From: Amycolatopsis circi
GTDB taxonomy: Bacteria > Actinomycetota > Actinomycetes > Mycobacteriales > Pseudonocardiaceae
DNA length: 64,000 bases
NCBI RefSeq assembly: GCF_003385235.1
Contig: NZ_PQIA01000009.1
Location: 1 to 64,000, forward strand
Direction of reading: 5' to 3'
The translations under genes were made by a program, and so were the position numbers. The notes beneath the pieces are model-generated. The model saw nothing but the letters and a program-made list of their open reading frames with translations. It was not told the origin of the DNA and ran no database searches. Of this stretch, positions 33,519-42,395 are shown piece after piece. Every line of letters starts with the position of its first letter. Position 1 is the first letter of the stretch.

Positions 33519-34865
33519 TCAGTGACCCAGGTGCAGGCTGTCCAGGTGCACGTTGCTCGCGTGCGACTCGAGAGCGCCCGCGACGTCGTGCAGGTGGTTC
33601 TGCACCTCGTTGAGCGGCGCGGCGTGCGAGACGTCCGGCAGTTCGCCGGTCGTCGCGTGCTGGGCGCCGGTCTCGACCGCGTCCTGGACGGTGCTCGTGA
33701 CGTGCTGCGCGGCGGCGTTCACGGCCGGCGCGTGCGCGGTCGCACCCTCGATCGCGTGGGTCAGCGAACCCGCGTTCGGGGCGGCCGGAGCCTGCGGCAG
33801 CTCCGGAGCGTGCGGCAGCTCGCCGACACCCGGGACCGACGGGACCTGCGGCAGTTCGCCGACACCGGGGACCTGCGGCAGCGCACCGACACCGGGGACC
33901 TGCGGCAGCGCGCCGACGCCCGGCACCTGCGGCAGCTCGCCCGCGCCCGGCACCGCCGGAAGGGCCGGGAGGCCCGGAACGGCCGGAAGCGAACCGGCCG
34001 CGTGGTCCAGCGTGCCGGACAGGTCGCCGGCCGAGGTCAGGTCGCCGGTCGCGTGCGTCAGGTCGGCGCGGAGGCTGTCGCCGTGGACGCCCACCGGGGT
34101 CGAGCCGATCGCCTCGTTGACGGTGCCCAGCAGGTGCGAGCCGCCCTGGCGGACGTCCTCGACGATGCCGCTGACCGGGCCGCCGACGCCGGGGAGCTTC
34201 CCGGTCTCGGCGACCACGGCCTTCCACGTCAGCGCGTCGCCGAGGTGGTTGGTGGTCGCGTCCACCGCGGAGCCGACGAGCTTGCCGTCGAAGACGTGCT
34301 CGCCCACCGCGTTCACGGTGTTCTGGGTGTCGATCGCGGCGGCGTCGACGATCGGGCCGACGACCGGGATCGGGTGCGTCGCGGCGGCGACGTGGTCCAG
34401 CACGCCGGAGACCGCGCCCAGGGTGCCGTGGGTGACGGTGTTGAGGCCGGTCGCGTCGGCGACGTTGCTGACGCCCTCGAAGACCGGGCTGAGGTTCGGC
34501 AGCGCACCGGCCAGTCCGCCGAGGCCGTCGCCGACCTGGTGCGCCACCGGCTCGGCGGCGGCGTCGGCCTTGTCGAAGGCACCGGCCAGGTCAGCGGACG
34601 GAACGCTCGGGGCGGCGGGCACACCCGGCACGGCCGGGAGGCTCGGGGCCGCCGGGACGCCCGGCGCCGCGGGAACGGCCGGGACGGCGGGCAGCGGGGC
34701 GCTGTCCATGACCAGCGGCATGATGTCCTGCACGTCCGACGGGTTCAGCTCGCCCAGACCGGCGCCGTTCAGCACGCCTTGCGGGTCGGCTTTGTAGTCC
34801 GCCATCGACTGCGGGTCGTTCAGCAGGTTCAGCGCGAATTCGTGCAGGGTCTGCACCGGGCCCAT
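33519..34865 (-). CDS. IniB N-terminal domain-containing protein with elastin-like repeats
   Basis: A 448-residue Ala/Pro/Val/Gly-rich protein. The first ~50 residues (TLHEFALNLLNDPQSMADYK, then GVLNGAGLGELNPSDVQDIMP) match the N-terminal domain of mycobacterial IniB. Two low-complexity zones follow: VPAVPAAPG repeats near 60-95 and GVG-LPQVP repeats near 320-375 that resemble elastin VPGVG. An AGGAG ribosome site precedes the ATG. IniB is induced by cell-wall stress in mycobacteria; the dynamin-like partners IniA/IniC are not present here. There is no signal peptide or membrane segment. Its function is unknown. Confidence 0.78.
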   Translation of the reverse strand: MGPVQTLHEFALNLLNDPQSMADYKADPQGVLNGAGLGELNPSDVQDIMPLVMDSAPLPAVPAVPAAPGVPAAPSLPAVPGVPAAPSVPSADLAGAFDKADAAAEPVAHQVGDGLGGLAGALPNLSPVFEGVSNVADATGLNTVTHGTLGAVSGVLDHVAAATHPIPVVGPIVDAAAIDTQNTVNAVGEHVFDGKLVGSAVDATTNHLGDALTWKAVVAETGKLPGVGGPVSGIVEDVRQGGSHLLGTVNEAIGSTPVGVHGDSLRADLTHATGDLTSAGDLSGTLDHAAGSLPAVPGLPALPAVPGAGELPQVPGVGALPQVPGVGALPQVPGVGELPQVPSVPGVGELPHAPELPQAPAAPNAGSLTHAIEGATAHAPAVNAAAQHVTSTVQDAVETGAQHATTGELPDVSHAAPLNEVQNHLHDVAGALESHASNVHLDSLHLGH

Positions 34866-35600
34866 AGTTTGTATTCTCCTGTGGTGACAACGGATCGGGG
34901 TGGGGTGTCCGGGAAACGGACGAGCCGGCCCCAGAGCCGGCTCCTTTTCCGAAGATAGGACTCCGCCGAACGCCCGCCATCGGGGGGTCACCCGGGTTGG
35001 CCGGGGACCCCACTAGGGACTTTCTCGGACCCCCGATTAGGGGCATTAGGGGATTCGGCGCGTCTGCACTGGTCACAGCGCTGCCGCCGAGCCACCCCGC
35101 CGAGCGCCGCCCACCCCACCGATCGGGGGACGGACGCGGGACTCCGGAAGAGGTTCGCCAGGACCACCCATTGGTGTGACACCTACATGGCTTTTCGGGC
35201 GAGGCCGGGCTCAGGAGGAAGGCTGAAACGGCGGGGAGATCGGGTTCGTCCGGTTCCTCGGCGTTTCGGATACCGCCGGGAATCTGGACGCGGAATCCGC
35301 GTTTAATGATGTTCGGCGGAGTTGATCACGTTCCCATTAAGGAGATTCTGCGCGGAATCCGCCGACCAGCTGGCGAGACGGGCGTTCGGCAGCGAAACCG
35401 GCGCAGTCGCTGAGCCGGGTCTGGCCGCCGGACCGCATGGCTGTTTTCTCAGGTCCGTGAGGGGAACCCTGAGGGACTCTGATTCCCTCAGGGTTCCCCT
35501 CACGGACAGCAAAACCCCGCTGGCAGCAACTGCTCAACGCAACCAGCCCACCAGGCCGTAGCCGCTGCGGCACGATCCCGTCCCGCGGCGGCTCCCGCCC
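34866..35600. other. Large intergenic region upstream of the IniB-like gene
   Basis: A 735-base gap between two minus-strand genes. It should carry the IniB-like promoter and a long leader. Visible structure: a GATTAGGGGCATTAGGGGATT-type direct repeat (ATTAGGGG twice, 9-base period, ~35033-35051), a partly symmetric CACTAGGG segment near 35010, AT-richer sequence at 35280-35350, and one family A palindrome at 35453-35507. I see no protein gene with good coding character. Confidence 0.7.
35453..35507. repeat. Family A palindrome, long form
   Basis: The arms start GTCCGTGAGGGGAACCCTG and match apart from the centre (ACTCTGATT). It lies ~93 bases downstream of the ferredoxin oxidoreductase stop on the minus strand, in terminator position. 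Confidence 0.85.
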
Positions 35601-38600
35601 TCAGGCAGTGGCGACCCGCACCGAATCCGGCATCTCCAGCTCCTTCAGCAGCTCCTCCTGCCGCCGCCGGTACGACGCCACGTTCGCCAGCTTGATCTCC
35701 TCGTATCCGCGCACCGCATCCGGCAGCGCGGCCAGTTCGACCAGCCGGGCGTCGCTCCGGTCGGCCACCTCGAGGGCGCGCGTCAGCGCCTGCCGGTACT
35801 CCCCGATCAGCGCCCGCTCGACCCGCCGGACCTCCGCGCGGCCGAACGGGTCCAGCTTCGTCCCGCGAAGTTTCCGCATTGCCTTCAGCGCCGCGAACGC
35901 GGGCCGGAAGCTGCGGCCGCCGAGGCTGATCTTGCGGTCCATGCCCAGCGCGCGCAGCACCGGCGGGTGCAGCCGGTGCGCGAATCGCGTGCCGACGCCG
36001 AACTGGGCTTCGATTTCCGCGGTCAGCTGCGGGTCCAGCGACAGCCGCGCCACCTCGTACTCGTCCTTGTAGGCCATGAGCTTGTAGAGGTTCCGCGCGA
36101 CCGCTTCGGTCACCGAAGCACTGGCGCGCGTGCGGATCCGCTCGACGAACTCCGCGTACTGCCGCGCGTACCGCTCGTCCTGGTAGGCGATCAGGTCCGG
36201 GATGCGGATGTCGAGCACCCGGGCGAGTTCGCCGTCCGCCCGCACCAGCGCGCGCACCCGGCGGACCGCTTCCGGGTCGACCGCGGCCGGAGCCGCGTCG
36301 TCCGATGACGGGGAGAGTTCCGCGTTGAGCGCGTCCGGGTCGGCGACCAGCTGCCTGCCGCGCCGGAACGCCTGCAGGTTCGTCTCCACCGCGGTCCCGT
36401 TGATCTTGATGGCCTGTTCCAGGCTTTCCGCCGAGACGGCCAGCGAGCCGGTCTGGTAGGCCGCGCCGAGCTGGAGGATGTTGGCGAACTGGTCGTCGCC
36501 GAAGATCTGCTCGGCGAGGCCGCGCGCGTCGAGGTAGTGCCCGGCGGCGGTCGCGTCGCCGAGCGCGCCGCGGATGCTCGACTGGTCCGGGTAGGAAACT
36601 TCCTTGTCCACCACCATTCGGCCGGTCGGAACCTCCGAAGTGGACACTACGGCGACTGTCCGCTCCGCGTCGGACACGCCGAGATAGGCGGGATCGGCGG
36701 CGACCAGCGCGTCGCACGCGAGGTAGAGGTCGCACTCCCCGTTGGCGAGCTTCGGGGCCTGCTCGACGGCACCGGTGGAGATCTTCACGTCCGAGACGAC
36801 CGCGCCGCCCTTTTGCGCGAGGCCGGTCTGGTCGAGGGTGCGGACCTGCTTGCCGTCGAGAACCCCTGCGACACCAAGGATTTGCGCGACGGTGACCACG
36901 CCGGTGCCGCCGATGCCGGTGATCCGGACGGCGACGTCAGACAGGGTCTTCTCCGGTTCCGGCAGGACGTCCGCGCCGATCGGGGCGAGGTGCCGCCGCT
37001 TGACCTCGCCAGTCGGGACGACGGTCAGGAACGACGGGCAGTCACCGTCGAGGCACGAGTAGTCGACGTTGCACGACGCCTGGTGAATCTGGGTCTTACG
37101 GCCGAACTCCGTCTCAACCGGCTGCACCGAAAGACAATTCGACTTCACGCCACAGTCGCCGCAGCCTTCGCAAACGCGCTCGTTCACGAACACCTTGCGC
37201 GCAGGCGTTTCCTGCTTCCCCCGCCGACGCTTGCGCCGCTTCTCCGCCGCGCACTCCTGCTCGTGAATCAACACCGTGACACCACGGTGCGCAGCAAGTT
37301 CTTCTTGCGTACGAAGAAGTTCCGACCGGTCACGCACCTCGACCCCACGCGGCAGCTTCCGCTTGCGCAGCCGCCGCGGAGCATCCGAGGTGATGACCAC
37401 CTTCGCCGCGCCCTCAGTAAGCAGCAGTGCGGCCACCTTCTCCACGGACAGCCCGCCGACAGCGTCCTGGCCGCCGGTCATCGCGACCGCGGAGTTGTAG
37501 AGCAGCTTGTAAGTGATGTCGACGCCCGCAGCGACCGCCGCGCGCACGGCGAGGCTGCCGGAGTGCATGAACGTACCGTCGCCGATGTTCTGCATCAGGT
37601 GCGGCGTCTCGACGAACGGGGCCATGCCGATCCACTGCGCGCCCTCGCCGCCCATCTGGGTCAGCCCGACGACCTCGCCGACCTGCTCCGGCTCCATGAA
37701 CAAAGCCATGGTGTGGCAGCCGATCCCGGCACCGACAAGGGTTCCGTCCGGGACCTTGGTGGACGAGTTGTGCGGGCAGCCGGAGCAGAAGTACGGCGTG
37801 CGAGCCAGCAGCGGCACCGAAATCCGCTCGCGACGACGCCGTTGTTTCCACGCCGCAACAGGTTCCGCATCCGGCAAACGCTTGGCCAGGCCGCTGGCGA
37901 TGCGGTCCGGGTCCAGCTCGCCGAGTTCGGTGAACAGCACCTGACCGTGCTGGTCGGACTTGCCGTACACGCGCGGCGCGCCGGTGCGGCCGTAGAGGAT
38001 TTCCTTGATCGCCGGTTCGACCAGCGCGCGCTTTTCCTCGATCACCAGGATCTCGTCGAGGCCCTCGGCGAATTCCTTGATGACGTTGGGTTCGATCGGA
38101 TACACGACGCCGAGTTTCAGCAGCCGGATGCCGTAGCGGGACAGCTCGGCTTCGTCGAGGCCGAGCATCCGCAGCGCCTGCCGAAGGTCCAAATAGGACT
38201 TCCCGGCGGTGACGATGCCGACGCGGTCGTTCGGTCCGGATCGGACGATCCGGTTGATTCCGCTGGCGCGCACGTATTCCATCGCGAGCGGCAGCCGGAC
38301 GCGGTGCAGGCTGTGCTCCAGCGTGATCAGCTCCGGCCCGAGAAGACGGCTGTTCGGCTGGTGCTTGTACGCCCCCTCAGGCATTTCCGGCGCGGTCCAT
38401 TCCGAATCGACCAGCGCGGTGCCGCCGGAATCGGCGACGTTCGCGACGATCTTCATCGCGGACCACAGCCCGCTCGCACGGGAAAGTTCGACCGCGTGCC
38501 TGCCGTGCTCCAGCACGTCCTGCGCGTCGGCCGGGAAGAACACCGGCATCGCGAGGTCGGCGAGCGCGTGCTCGGACGCACACGGGATGGTCGAGGACTT

Positions 38601-39044
38601 CGCGTTGGGATCGTCGCCGACCAGCGCGACCGCGCCGCCGCGCGGATCGGTGCCGGCGAGGTTCGCGTGCCGCAGCGCGTCGGTGGCCCGGTCGAGGCCC
38701 GGGGCCTTGCCGTACCACATGCCGACCACGCCGTCGGGCCGCATCGTGCCCGCTCGGGAGGCCAGCTGGCTGCCCATGACCGCGGTCGCGCCGAGTTCCT
38801 CGTTGACGCCCGGCTTGTGCACGATGTTGTGCTCGGCCAGCAAACCGGACCGCCGCGCCAGCTCCAGGTCGAACCCGCCGAGCGGCGAGCCCTGGTACCC
38901 GGACACGAAGGCCGCCGAGTCCGCGCCGTTGCGGCGGTCCAGCCGGATCCGGTCGAGCAGGACGCGCACCAGCGCCTGCACCCCGGTCAAGTAGACAGTG
39001 CCCGCTTCGCGCACGTACCGGTCTTCCAACGTGAAGGCGTTCAT
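35601..39044 (-). CDS. Indolepyruvate:ferredoxin oxidoreductase, fused alpha-beta form
   Basis: A 1147-residue enzyme that decarboxylates aryl-pyruvates (or related 2-oxoacids) to acyl-CoA with ferredoxin as electron acceptor. Order: an N-terminal pyrimidine-binding part with SGYQGSPLGG, a TPP-binding part from ~410 (CSGCPHNSS, GDGTFMHSG), an iron-sulfur region at ~625-670 (CEGCGDCG and further Cys), then a gamma/IorB-type domain from ~700 (GIGGTGVVTV). The ATG at 39044 has GGAAGGGAAG upstream; a second in-frame ATG at 39068 is less likely. It is divergent from an Lrp/AsnC regulator. Such fused enzymes take part in aromatic amino-acid breakdown. Confidence 0.93.
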   Translation of the reverse strand: MNAFTLEDRYVREAGTVYLTGVQALVRVLLDRIRLDRRNGADSAAFVSGYQGSPLGGFDLELARRSGLLAEHNIVHKPGVNEELGATAVMGSQLASRAGTMRPDGVVGMWYGKAPGLDRATDALRHANLAGTDPRGGAVALVGDDPNAKSSTIPCASEHALADLAMPVFFPADAQDVLEHGRHAVELSRASGLWSAMKIVANVADSGGTALVDSEWTAPEMPEGAYKHQPNSRLLGPELITLEHSLHRVRLPLAMEYVRASGINRIVRSGPNDRVGIVTAGKSYLDLRQALRMLGLDEAELSRYGIRLLKLGVVYPIEPNVIKEFAEGLDEILVIEEKRALVEPAIKEILYGRTGAPRVYGKSDQHGQVLFTELGELDPDRIASGLAKRLPDAEPVAAWKQRRRRERISVPLLARTPYFCSGCPHNSSTKVPDGTLVGAGIGCHTMALFMEPEQVGEVVGLTQMGGEGAQWIGMAPFVETPHLMQNIGDGTFMHSGSLAVRAAVAAGVDITYKLLYNSAVAMTGGQDAVGGLSVEKVAALLLTEGAAKVVITSDAPRRLRKRKLPRGVEVRDRSELLRTQEELAAHRGVTVLIHEQECAAEKRRKRRRGKQETPARKVFVNERVCEGCGDCGVKSNCLSVQPVETEFGRKTQIHQASCNVDYSCLDGDCPSFLTVVPTGEVKRRHLAPIGADVLPEPEKTLSDVAVRITGIGGTGVVTVAQILGVAGVLDGKQVRTLDQTGLAQKGGAVVSDVKISTGAVEQAPKLANGECDLYLACDALVAADPAYLGVSDAERTVAVVSTSEVPTGRMVVDKEVSYPDQSSIRGALGDATAAGHYLDARGLAEQIFGDDQFANILQLGAAYQTGSLAVSAESLEQAIKINGTAVETNLQAFRRGRQLVADPDALNAELSPSSDDAAPAAVDPEAVRRVRALVRADGELARVLDIRIPDLIAYQDERYARQYAEFVERIRTRASASVTEAVARNLYKLMAYKDEYEVARLSLDPQLTAEIEAQFGVGTRFAHRLHPPVLRALGMDRKISLGGRSFRPAFAALKAMRKLRGTKLDPFGRAEVRRVERALIGEYRQALTRALEVADRSDARLVELAALPDAVRGYEEIKLANVASYRRRQEELLKELEMPDSVRVATA

Positions 39045-39167
39045 CCGCACTTCCCTTCCGCACGCCATCAGCCCACGGGCACCCGCCGTTGGGACGTGAG
39101 CCACCTCACCCCATCCCTGCGCCCAGGCGCAACGTGCCCGGCCACTGTAGTGGCAAGGACGCAAAGG

Positions 39168-39677
39168 ATGACGCGCGAGAGGACCGATCAGGCAGATCTG
39201 TTGCGTACGATGCCGCTCATGGCCGAAGAACTGCTGGACGCGACCGACCACGAGATCATCGCGTTGCTCCGCGAGGACGCCCGGCGCACGTTCTCGGACA
39301 TCGCCACACGCGTGTCGCTCTCCACCGCGGCGGTGAAGCGGCGCGTCGACCGGCTCCGGGAGAAGGGCGTGATCACCGGCTTCACCGTGCAGGTCGACCA
39401 CGCGAAACTCGGCTGGGGCATCGAGGCGTTCGCGCAGCTGCGATTCTTCGGCAGCACGAACGTCGCCGAGATCGTCGAGACCACCACGCGAATCCCGGAG
39501 GCGCAGGCGGTGTTCACCATCGCCGGCGACCCGGACGCGGTGGTGTGGCTGCGCAGCCGCGACATGGCGCATCTGCAGAGCACGATCGACGAACTGCGGC
39601 GCAGCCACCGGATCACCAGCACGCGCACCCTGATCGTGCTCGACTCGTGGGTGCGTGGCGAGGACCGGCCGGAGTGA
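39168..39677 (+). CDS. Lrp/AsnC-family regulator
   Basis: A 169-residue regulator. The N-terminal HTH (LLDATDHEIIALLREDARRT, then FSDIATRVSLSTAAVKRRV) is followed by the RAM ligand-binding domain (FAQLRFFGS, IPEAQAVFTIAGDPDAVVWL). Lrp proteins sense amino acids. It is divergent from the indolepyruvate oxidoreductase, a typical place for its control, probably in answer to an aromatic amino acid (inference). The start is uncertain: ATGs at 39210 and 39219 also fit, and similarity begins near 39219. Confidence 0.86.
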   Translation: MTRERTDQADLLRTMPLMAEELLDATDHEIIALLREDARRTFSDIATRVSLSTAAVKRRVDRLREKGVITGFTVQVDHAKLGWGIEAFAQLRFFGSTNVAEIVETTTRIPEAQAVFTIAGDPDAVVWLRSRDMAHLQSTIDELRRSHRITSTRTLIVLDSWVRGEDRPE

Positions 39678-39760
39678 CCTTCGGGCAGCGTCGCGGCGAT
39701 CCGGTTGCCGCTCGGTCCCTTGCGTCGGCATGGTCGAGGTGACGCCAAGAAGGGGTGCCG

Positions 39761-40378
39761 ATGCCGAGCCACACCGCGACTTTCTCCCCCGCAGGCTGGG
39801 CCGAGGCCGGGCCCGGGGCCTGGACGAAGGATCTGCTGCGCTCGCCCGGTGACTCATTCACGCTGGTCCGGCTGAGTGCCGGTGCGGTGCTGTCCGAACC
39901 CGGAGACCGGGTGTTGGTGCTAGAAGGCGCGATCGCGCACCATCGCGCCGGTGCTTACCTGGCTGCTGACGGCCCACTGTCCAGTCCGGACGGCTGTCTC
40001 GCGCTGAGCCTCAGCGGCGAGCGGCTCGGCGAACCGGCCGACGACGTGTTCGGACCCGCGGGCTGGCAGAAATCCAGTCCTGGCCTGTGGTTCCGGCTGC
40101 TGCTCGATGTGACGTTCGACGAGACCTTCGACGAACGCGTCGTCGGACTGTCCTATTTCGAGTCAGGCTCGTTCTCGGCGCGGCATCCGCATCCGACCGC
40201 GCACCGGTTTCTGTTCCTCGACGGAGAAGCCGACGACGAACTGGTCTACCCGGACGGCACCCGTGTTACGGCCCGCCGTGCTCGTGGCGACTTCGTGGAC
40301 TATCCCGCCCAGGTCGAGCACCAGACGTTCAGCCGCGGCGGCTGCCTGATCCTGTTCCTGCACGAACCGGTGCGCTGA
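39761..40378 (+). CDS. Cupin-domain protein
   Basis: A 205-residue protein with a two-part, beta-rich pattern resembling ChrR-like double cupins: LVRLSAGAVLSEPGDRVLVLEG in the N half, and FESGSFSARHPHPTAHRFLFLDGE, then FVDYPAQVEHQTFSRGG in the C half. The C half keeps His-x-His-like residues (HPHPTAH) and a late His for a metal. No anti-sigma zinc motif is visible and no sigma gene is adjacent, so a metal-dependent enzyme or sensor is as likely. A-AGGGG ribosome site supports the ATG. Confidence 0.68.
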   Translation: MPSHTATFSPAGWAEAGPGAWTKDLLRSPGDSFTLVRLSAGAVLSEPGDRVLVLEGAIAHHRAGAYLAADGPLSSPDGCLALSLSGERLGEPADDVFGPAGWQKSSPGLWFRLLLDVTFDETFDERVVGLSYFESGSFSARHPHPTAHRFLFLDGEADDELVYPDGTRVTARRARGDFVDYPAQVEHQTFSRGGCLILFLHEPVR

Positions 40379-40384
40379 GCGGTC

Positions 40385-40993
40385 TCAGCGGTTGCCGATC
40401 GGCCACGTCGGCAGCAGGGTGCGGCCCGCGGTGGCGTTGGTGACGACCGCGAACGAGCCGTACCAGGCGACTACCGCGGTGGCCAGTCCGAGCCAGCCGC
40501 CGATCTTGCCCGCGCCTTCCGCGCCGCCCAATTCGCCGATGGTGAGGAAGAGGAAGGTCAGGAACAACAGGACGAAGACCCCGATGAGGACAGCGTTCGT
40601 GCGCAGCGACGCGATAGTCATGTAGCCGGTGAAAATGGTGAACACCAACAGGAACATCCCGGTCGCGGTCGCCGCGTCGGCGGGCGGGATCTTCGCCGCG
40701 AACTGCCAGACGTAGAAGGCGAAAGCCAGCCAGAACGCGCCGAAGGTGCCGAACGCGGTGGCGCCGAAGGTGTTGTTCTTGCGGAATTCCCACATCCCGG
40801 CCAGGAGCTGGGCCAGTCCGCCGTAGAACAGGGCGAGCGGGAGGACTACCGGTTCGACGGATTTGGGGATGAGTCCGGCGTTGACCGCGCTCAGCACGAA
40901 GGTGGTGGCGGCGAAGCCTGCCAGACCGAGCGGGCCTGGGTCCGCGATGCCGGTGGCGGCGGTTGAGGTCGGGCGAGCAGCGGTATCACTCAT
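40385..40993 (-). CDS. GPR1/FUN34/YaaH (SatP) acetate-permease family protein
   Basis: A 202-residue membrane protein with six hydrophobic segments. The family motif near the start is DPGPLGLAGFAATTF (usually NPAPLGL), followed by FYGGLAQLLAGMWEF with the conserved Gly/Gln/Glu. Family members take up acetate or succinate with protons, or form acetate channels. The ATG at 40993 is chosen by similarity; a start at 41047 would add an unlike tail. It is convergent with the cupin gene and divergent from the MftR-type regulator. Confidence 0.9.
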   Translation of the reverse strand: MSDTAARPTSTAATGIADPGPLGLAGFAATTFVLSAVNAGLIPKSVEPVVLPLALFYGGLAQLLAGMWEFRKNNTFGATAFGTFGAFWLAFAFYVWQFAAKIPPADAATATGMFLLVFTIFTGYMTIASLRTNAVLIGVFVLLFLTFLFLTIGELGGAEGAGKIGGWLGLATAVVAWYGSFAVVTNATAGRTLLPTWPIGNR

Positions 40994-41245
40994 CGGATCC
41001 TCGATTCTGCTTTGCGGCAGGATCTTCACATCTGACACCTGGCGCAACAGACTTGTCCACTGTCCACAACGTCCCTCTTTCGAGTGGTAACCGGAGAATG
41101 CGGGTTCAGGAACCGGTAAATGGGGTTTATTCCGGACTTACCGGATCGGATTGCGCATTCTTCGGTTATTCGACAGTCCATTGTGGATCGCCGCCTGTGG
41201 TCTTGCGTTGGCCGCCGGTGCTGCTCGTGGGTCGTGACCGAGTAG

Positions 41246-41260
41246 TGTCACCCGGTGACA
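41246..41260. promoter_or_regulatory. TGTCAC-CCG-GTGACA operator upstream of MftR-type gene
   Basis: A 6+3+6 inverted repeat 24 bases before the preferred ATG of the TetR gene. It overlaps an alternative GTG start (41255), which is therefore unlikely. Its position fits autoregulation. It resembles the palindrome at 5743 (GTCACTG), which may be chance. Confidence 0.6.
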
Positions 41261-41284
41261 GAAGCGTCTGCGGGAGGGGGAGGC

Positions 41285-41926
41285 ATGCCTGCTGATCCGG
41301 TCGGCGAGTCCGGCGAGGCTCGGCCCCGGCGGGGGCGTCCTCGGGGCACCAGCGCGCGGCAGTTAGAGGAGATCGCGCTGCGGCTGTTCACCGAGCAGGG
41401 CTTCCACGAGACCACGGTGGATCAGATCGCCGCTGCGGCTGGGGTTAGCCGGCGGACGTTCTTTCGGTACTACGACGCCAAGTCGGACGTGTTGTGGAAC
41501 GAGTTCGACTCTGAGGTGGATACGATCCGGGATCTGCTCGCGGATGCCCCGGACGATCTTCCCGTGCTCGAAGCGGTTCGGCGGGCGGTGTTGGCGGCCA
41601 ATCATTATCGGGCTGAGGATGTGCCTGAGTTGCGGATGCGGATGAATCTGCTCAGTACCGTGGCTGAGTTGGCGGCCAGTGCTACTCGGCATTATGACGC
41701 TTGGGAACGGGCCGTGATCAGTTTTGTGGCGCGGAGGACTGGGCAGGCCGAGGATTCGTTGTATCCGCTAGCTGTGGGGCGGGCTGTGTTGGCTACGTGC
41801 CGGGCGGCTTATGAGCGGTGGTCTGCTCGGGCTGATGCTGATTTGACTTTGTATTTGGATGCTGGGTTGCGGGCTTTGGCTGCCGGGTTTGCTGATGAGG
41901 TGCTTGTTGGGGAGCCTGGGGTTTGA
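41285..41926 (+). CDS. TetR-family regulator, MftR (mycofactocin regulator) type
   Basis: A 213-residue TetR protein. The HTH region (GRPRGTSARQLEEIALRLF, TVDQIAAAAGVSRRTFFRYY, KSDVLWNEFD) closely follows the MftR pattern, including DVLWxxFD after the recognition helix. MftR binds acyl-CoA and controls mycofactocin biosynthesis genes in mycobacteria. No mft genes are in the window, but an NDMA-type dehydrogenase gene is 2.4 kb away. The ATG follows GGGAGGGGGAGGC, a strong site. The 3' half uses many T- and G-ending codons, unlike most genes here. Confidence 0.8.
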   Translation: MPADPVGESGEARPRRGRPRGTSARQLEEIALRLFTEQGFHETTVDQIAAAAGVSRRTFFRYYDAKSDVLWNEFDSEVDTIRDLLADAPDDLPVLEAVRRAVLAANHYRAEDVPELRMRMNLLSTVAELAASATRHYDAWERAVISFVARRTGQAEDSLYPLAVGRAVLATCRAAYERWSARADADLTLYLDAGLRALAAGFADEVLVGEPGV

Positions 41927-42001
41927 GGTGCTGCTCGTCGCCTGGCGGCGACATTGCGCACGGTGGTTGCGTGGGGCACCCCGAAGCTTGATTGTGATGA
42001 C

Positions 42002-42056
42002 GGTCTGAGGGTGGTTGTCAAGGCGGGAAAGATGCCTTGACAACCACCCTCAGACC
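42002..42056. repeat. Family C palindrome, left copy
   Basis: Exact 23-bp arms starting GGTCTGAGGGTGGTTGTCAA with loop GGGAAAGAT-like centre (42025-42033). The loop is the reverse complement of that in the right copy, so the two are in opposite orientation. Confidence 0.88.
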
Positions 42057-42143
42057 GCATTTTGGCTTCGTATCGGGGTGCGGGGGTGGTGTGGGTGCCT
42101 CGACAGTTGGGTGCATCGGCTGCGGTTGGGCAGCGGGCGGGTG

Positions 42144-42198
42144 GTCCGTGAAGGGCTCCTTGAGGGAATTAGGTTCCCTCAAGGAGCCCTTCACGGAC
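42144..42198. repeat. Family A palindrome, CTCCTT arm variant
   Basis: Exact 25-bp arms (GTCCGTGAAGGGCTCCTTGA...), loop TTAGG. The middle of the arm (GCTCCTT) differs from other copies and the opposite arm changes with it (AAGGAGC). It is the left inner element of the composite palindrome. Confidence 0.88.
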
Positions 42199-42207
42199 TT
42201 TCGAAGG

Positions 42208-42260
42208 GTCGTGAGGGGAACCCTGAGGGACTCGGAGTCCCTCAGGGTTCCCCTCACGAC
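42208..42260. repeat. Family A palindrome, long form
   Basis: Exact 26-bp arms (GTCGTGAGGGGAACCCTGA...) with one unpaired G. It lies next to the previous copy with nine bases between; the axis of the composite palindrome runs between the two. Confidence 0.88.
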
Positions 42261-42340
42261 CACCGCCCAACAGCCACCGGCGCACCCAACGATCGAGGCA
42301 CCCAGACCCTGCCCTGCACCCCGATACGAAGCCTCCCTGC

Positions 42341-42395
42341 GGTCTGGGGTTGCTTGTCAAGGCATCTTTCCCGCCTTGACAAGCAACCCCAGACC
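42341..42395. repeat. Family C palindrome, right copy
   Basis: Exact 23-bp arms starting GGTCTGGGGTTGCTTGTCAA with loop ATCTTTCCC. Compared with the left copy, arm bases differ at several places but always in matched pairs. Confidence 0.88.

Noticed and set aside
33522-34958. 478-codon plus-strand frame opposite the IniB-like gene
   Set aside because: It is an antisense product of the Ala/Val/Pro/Gly repeats (Arg/Asp-rich), while the minus strand has a good ribosome site and the IniB domain.
36537-39167. Long in-frame N-terminal extension of the Lrp regulator (over 870 codons)
   Set aside because: It is the antisense shadow of the indolepyruvate oxidoreductase. The Lrp domain is complete from about 39219.
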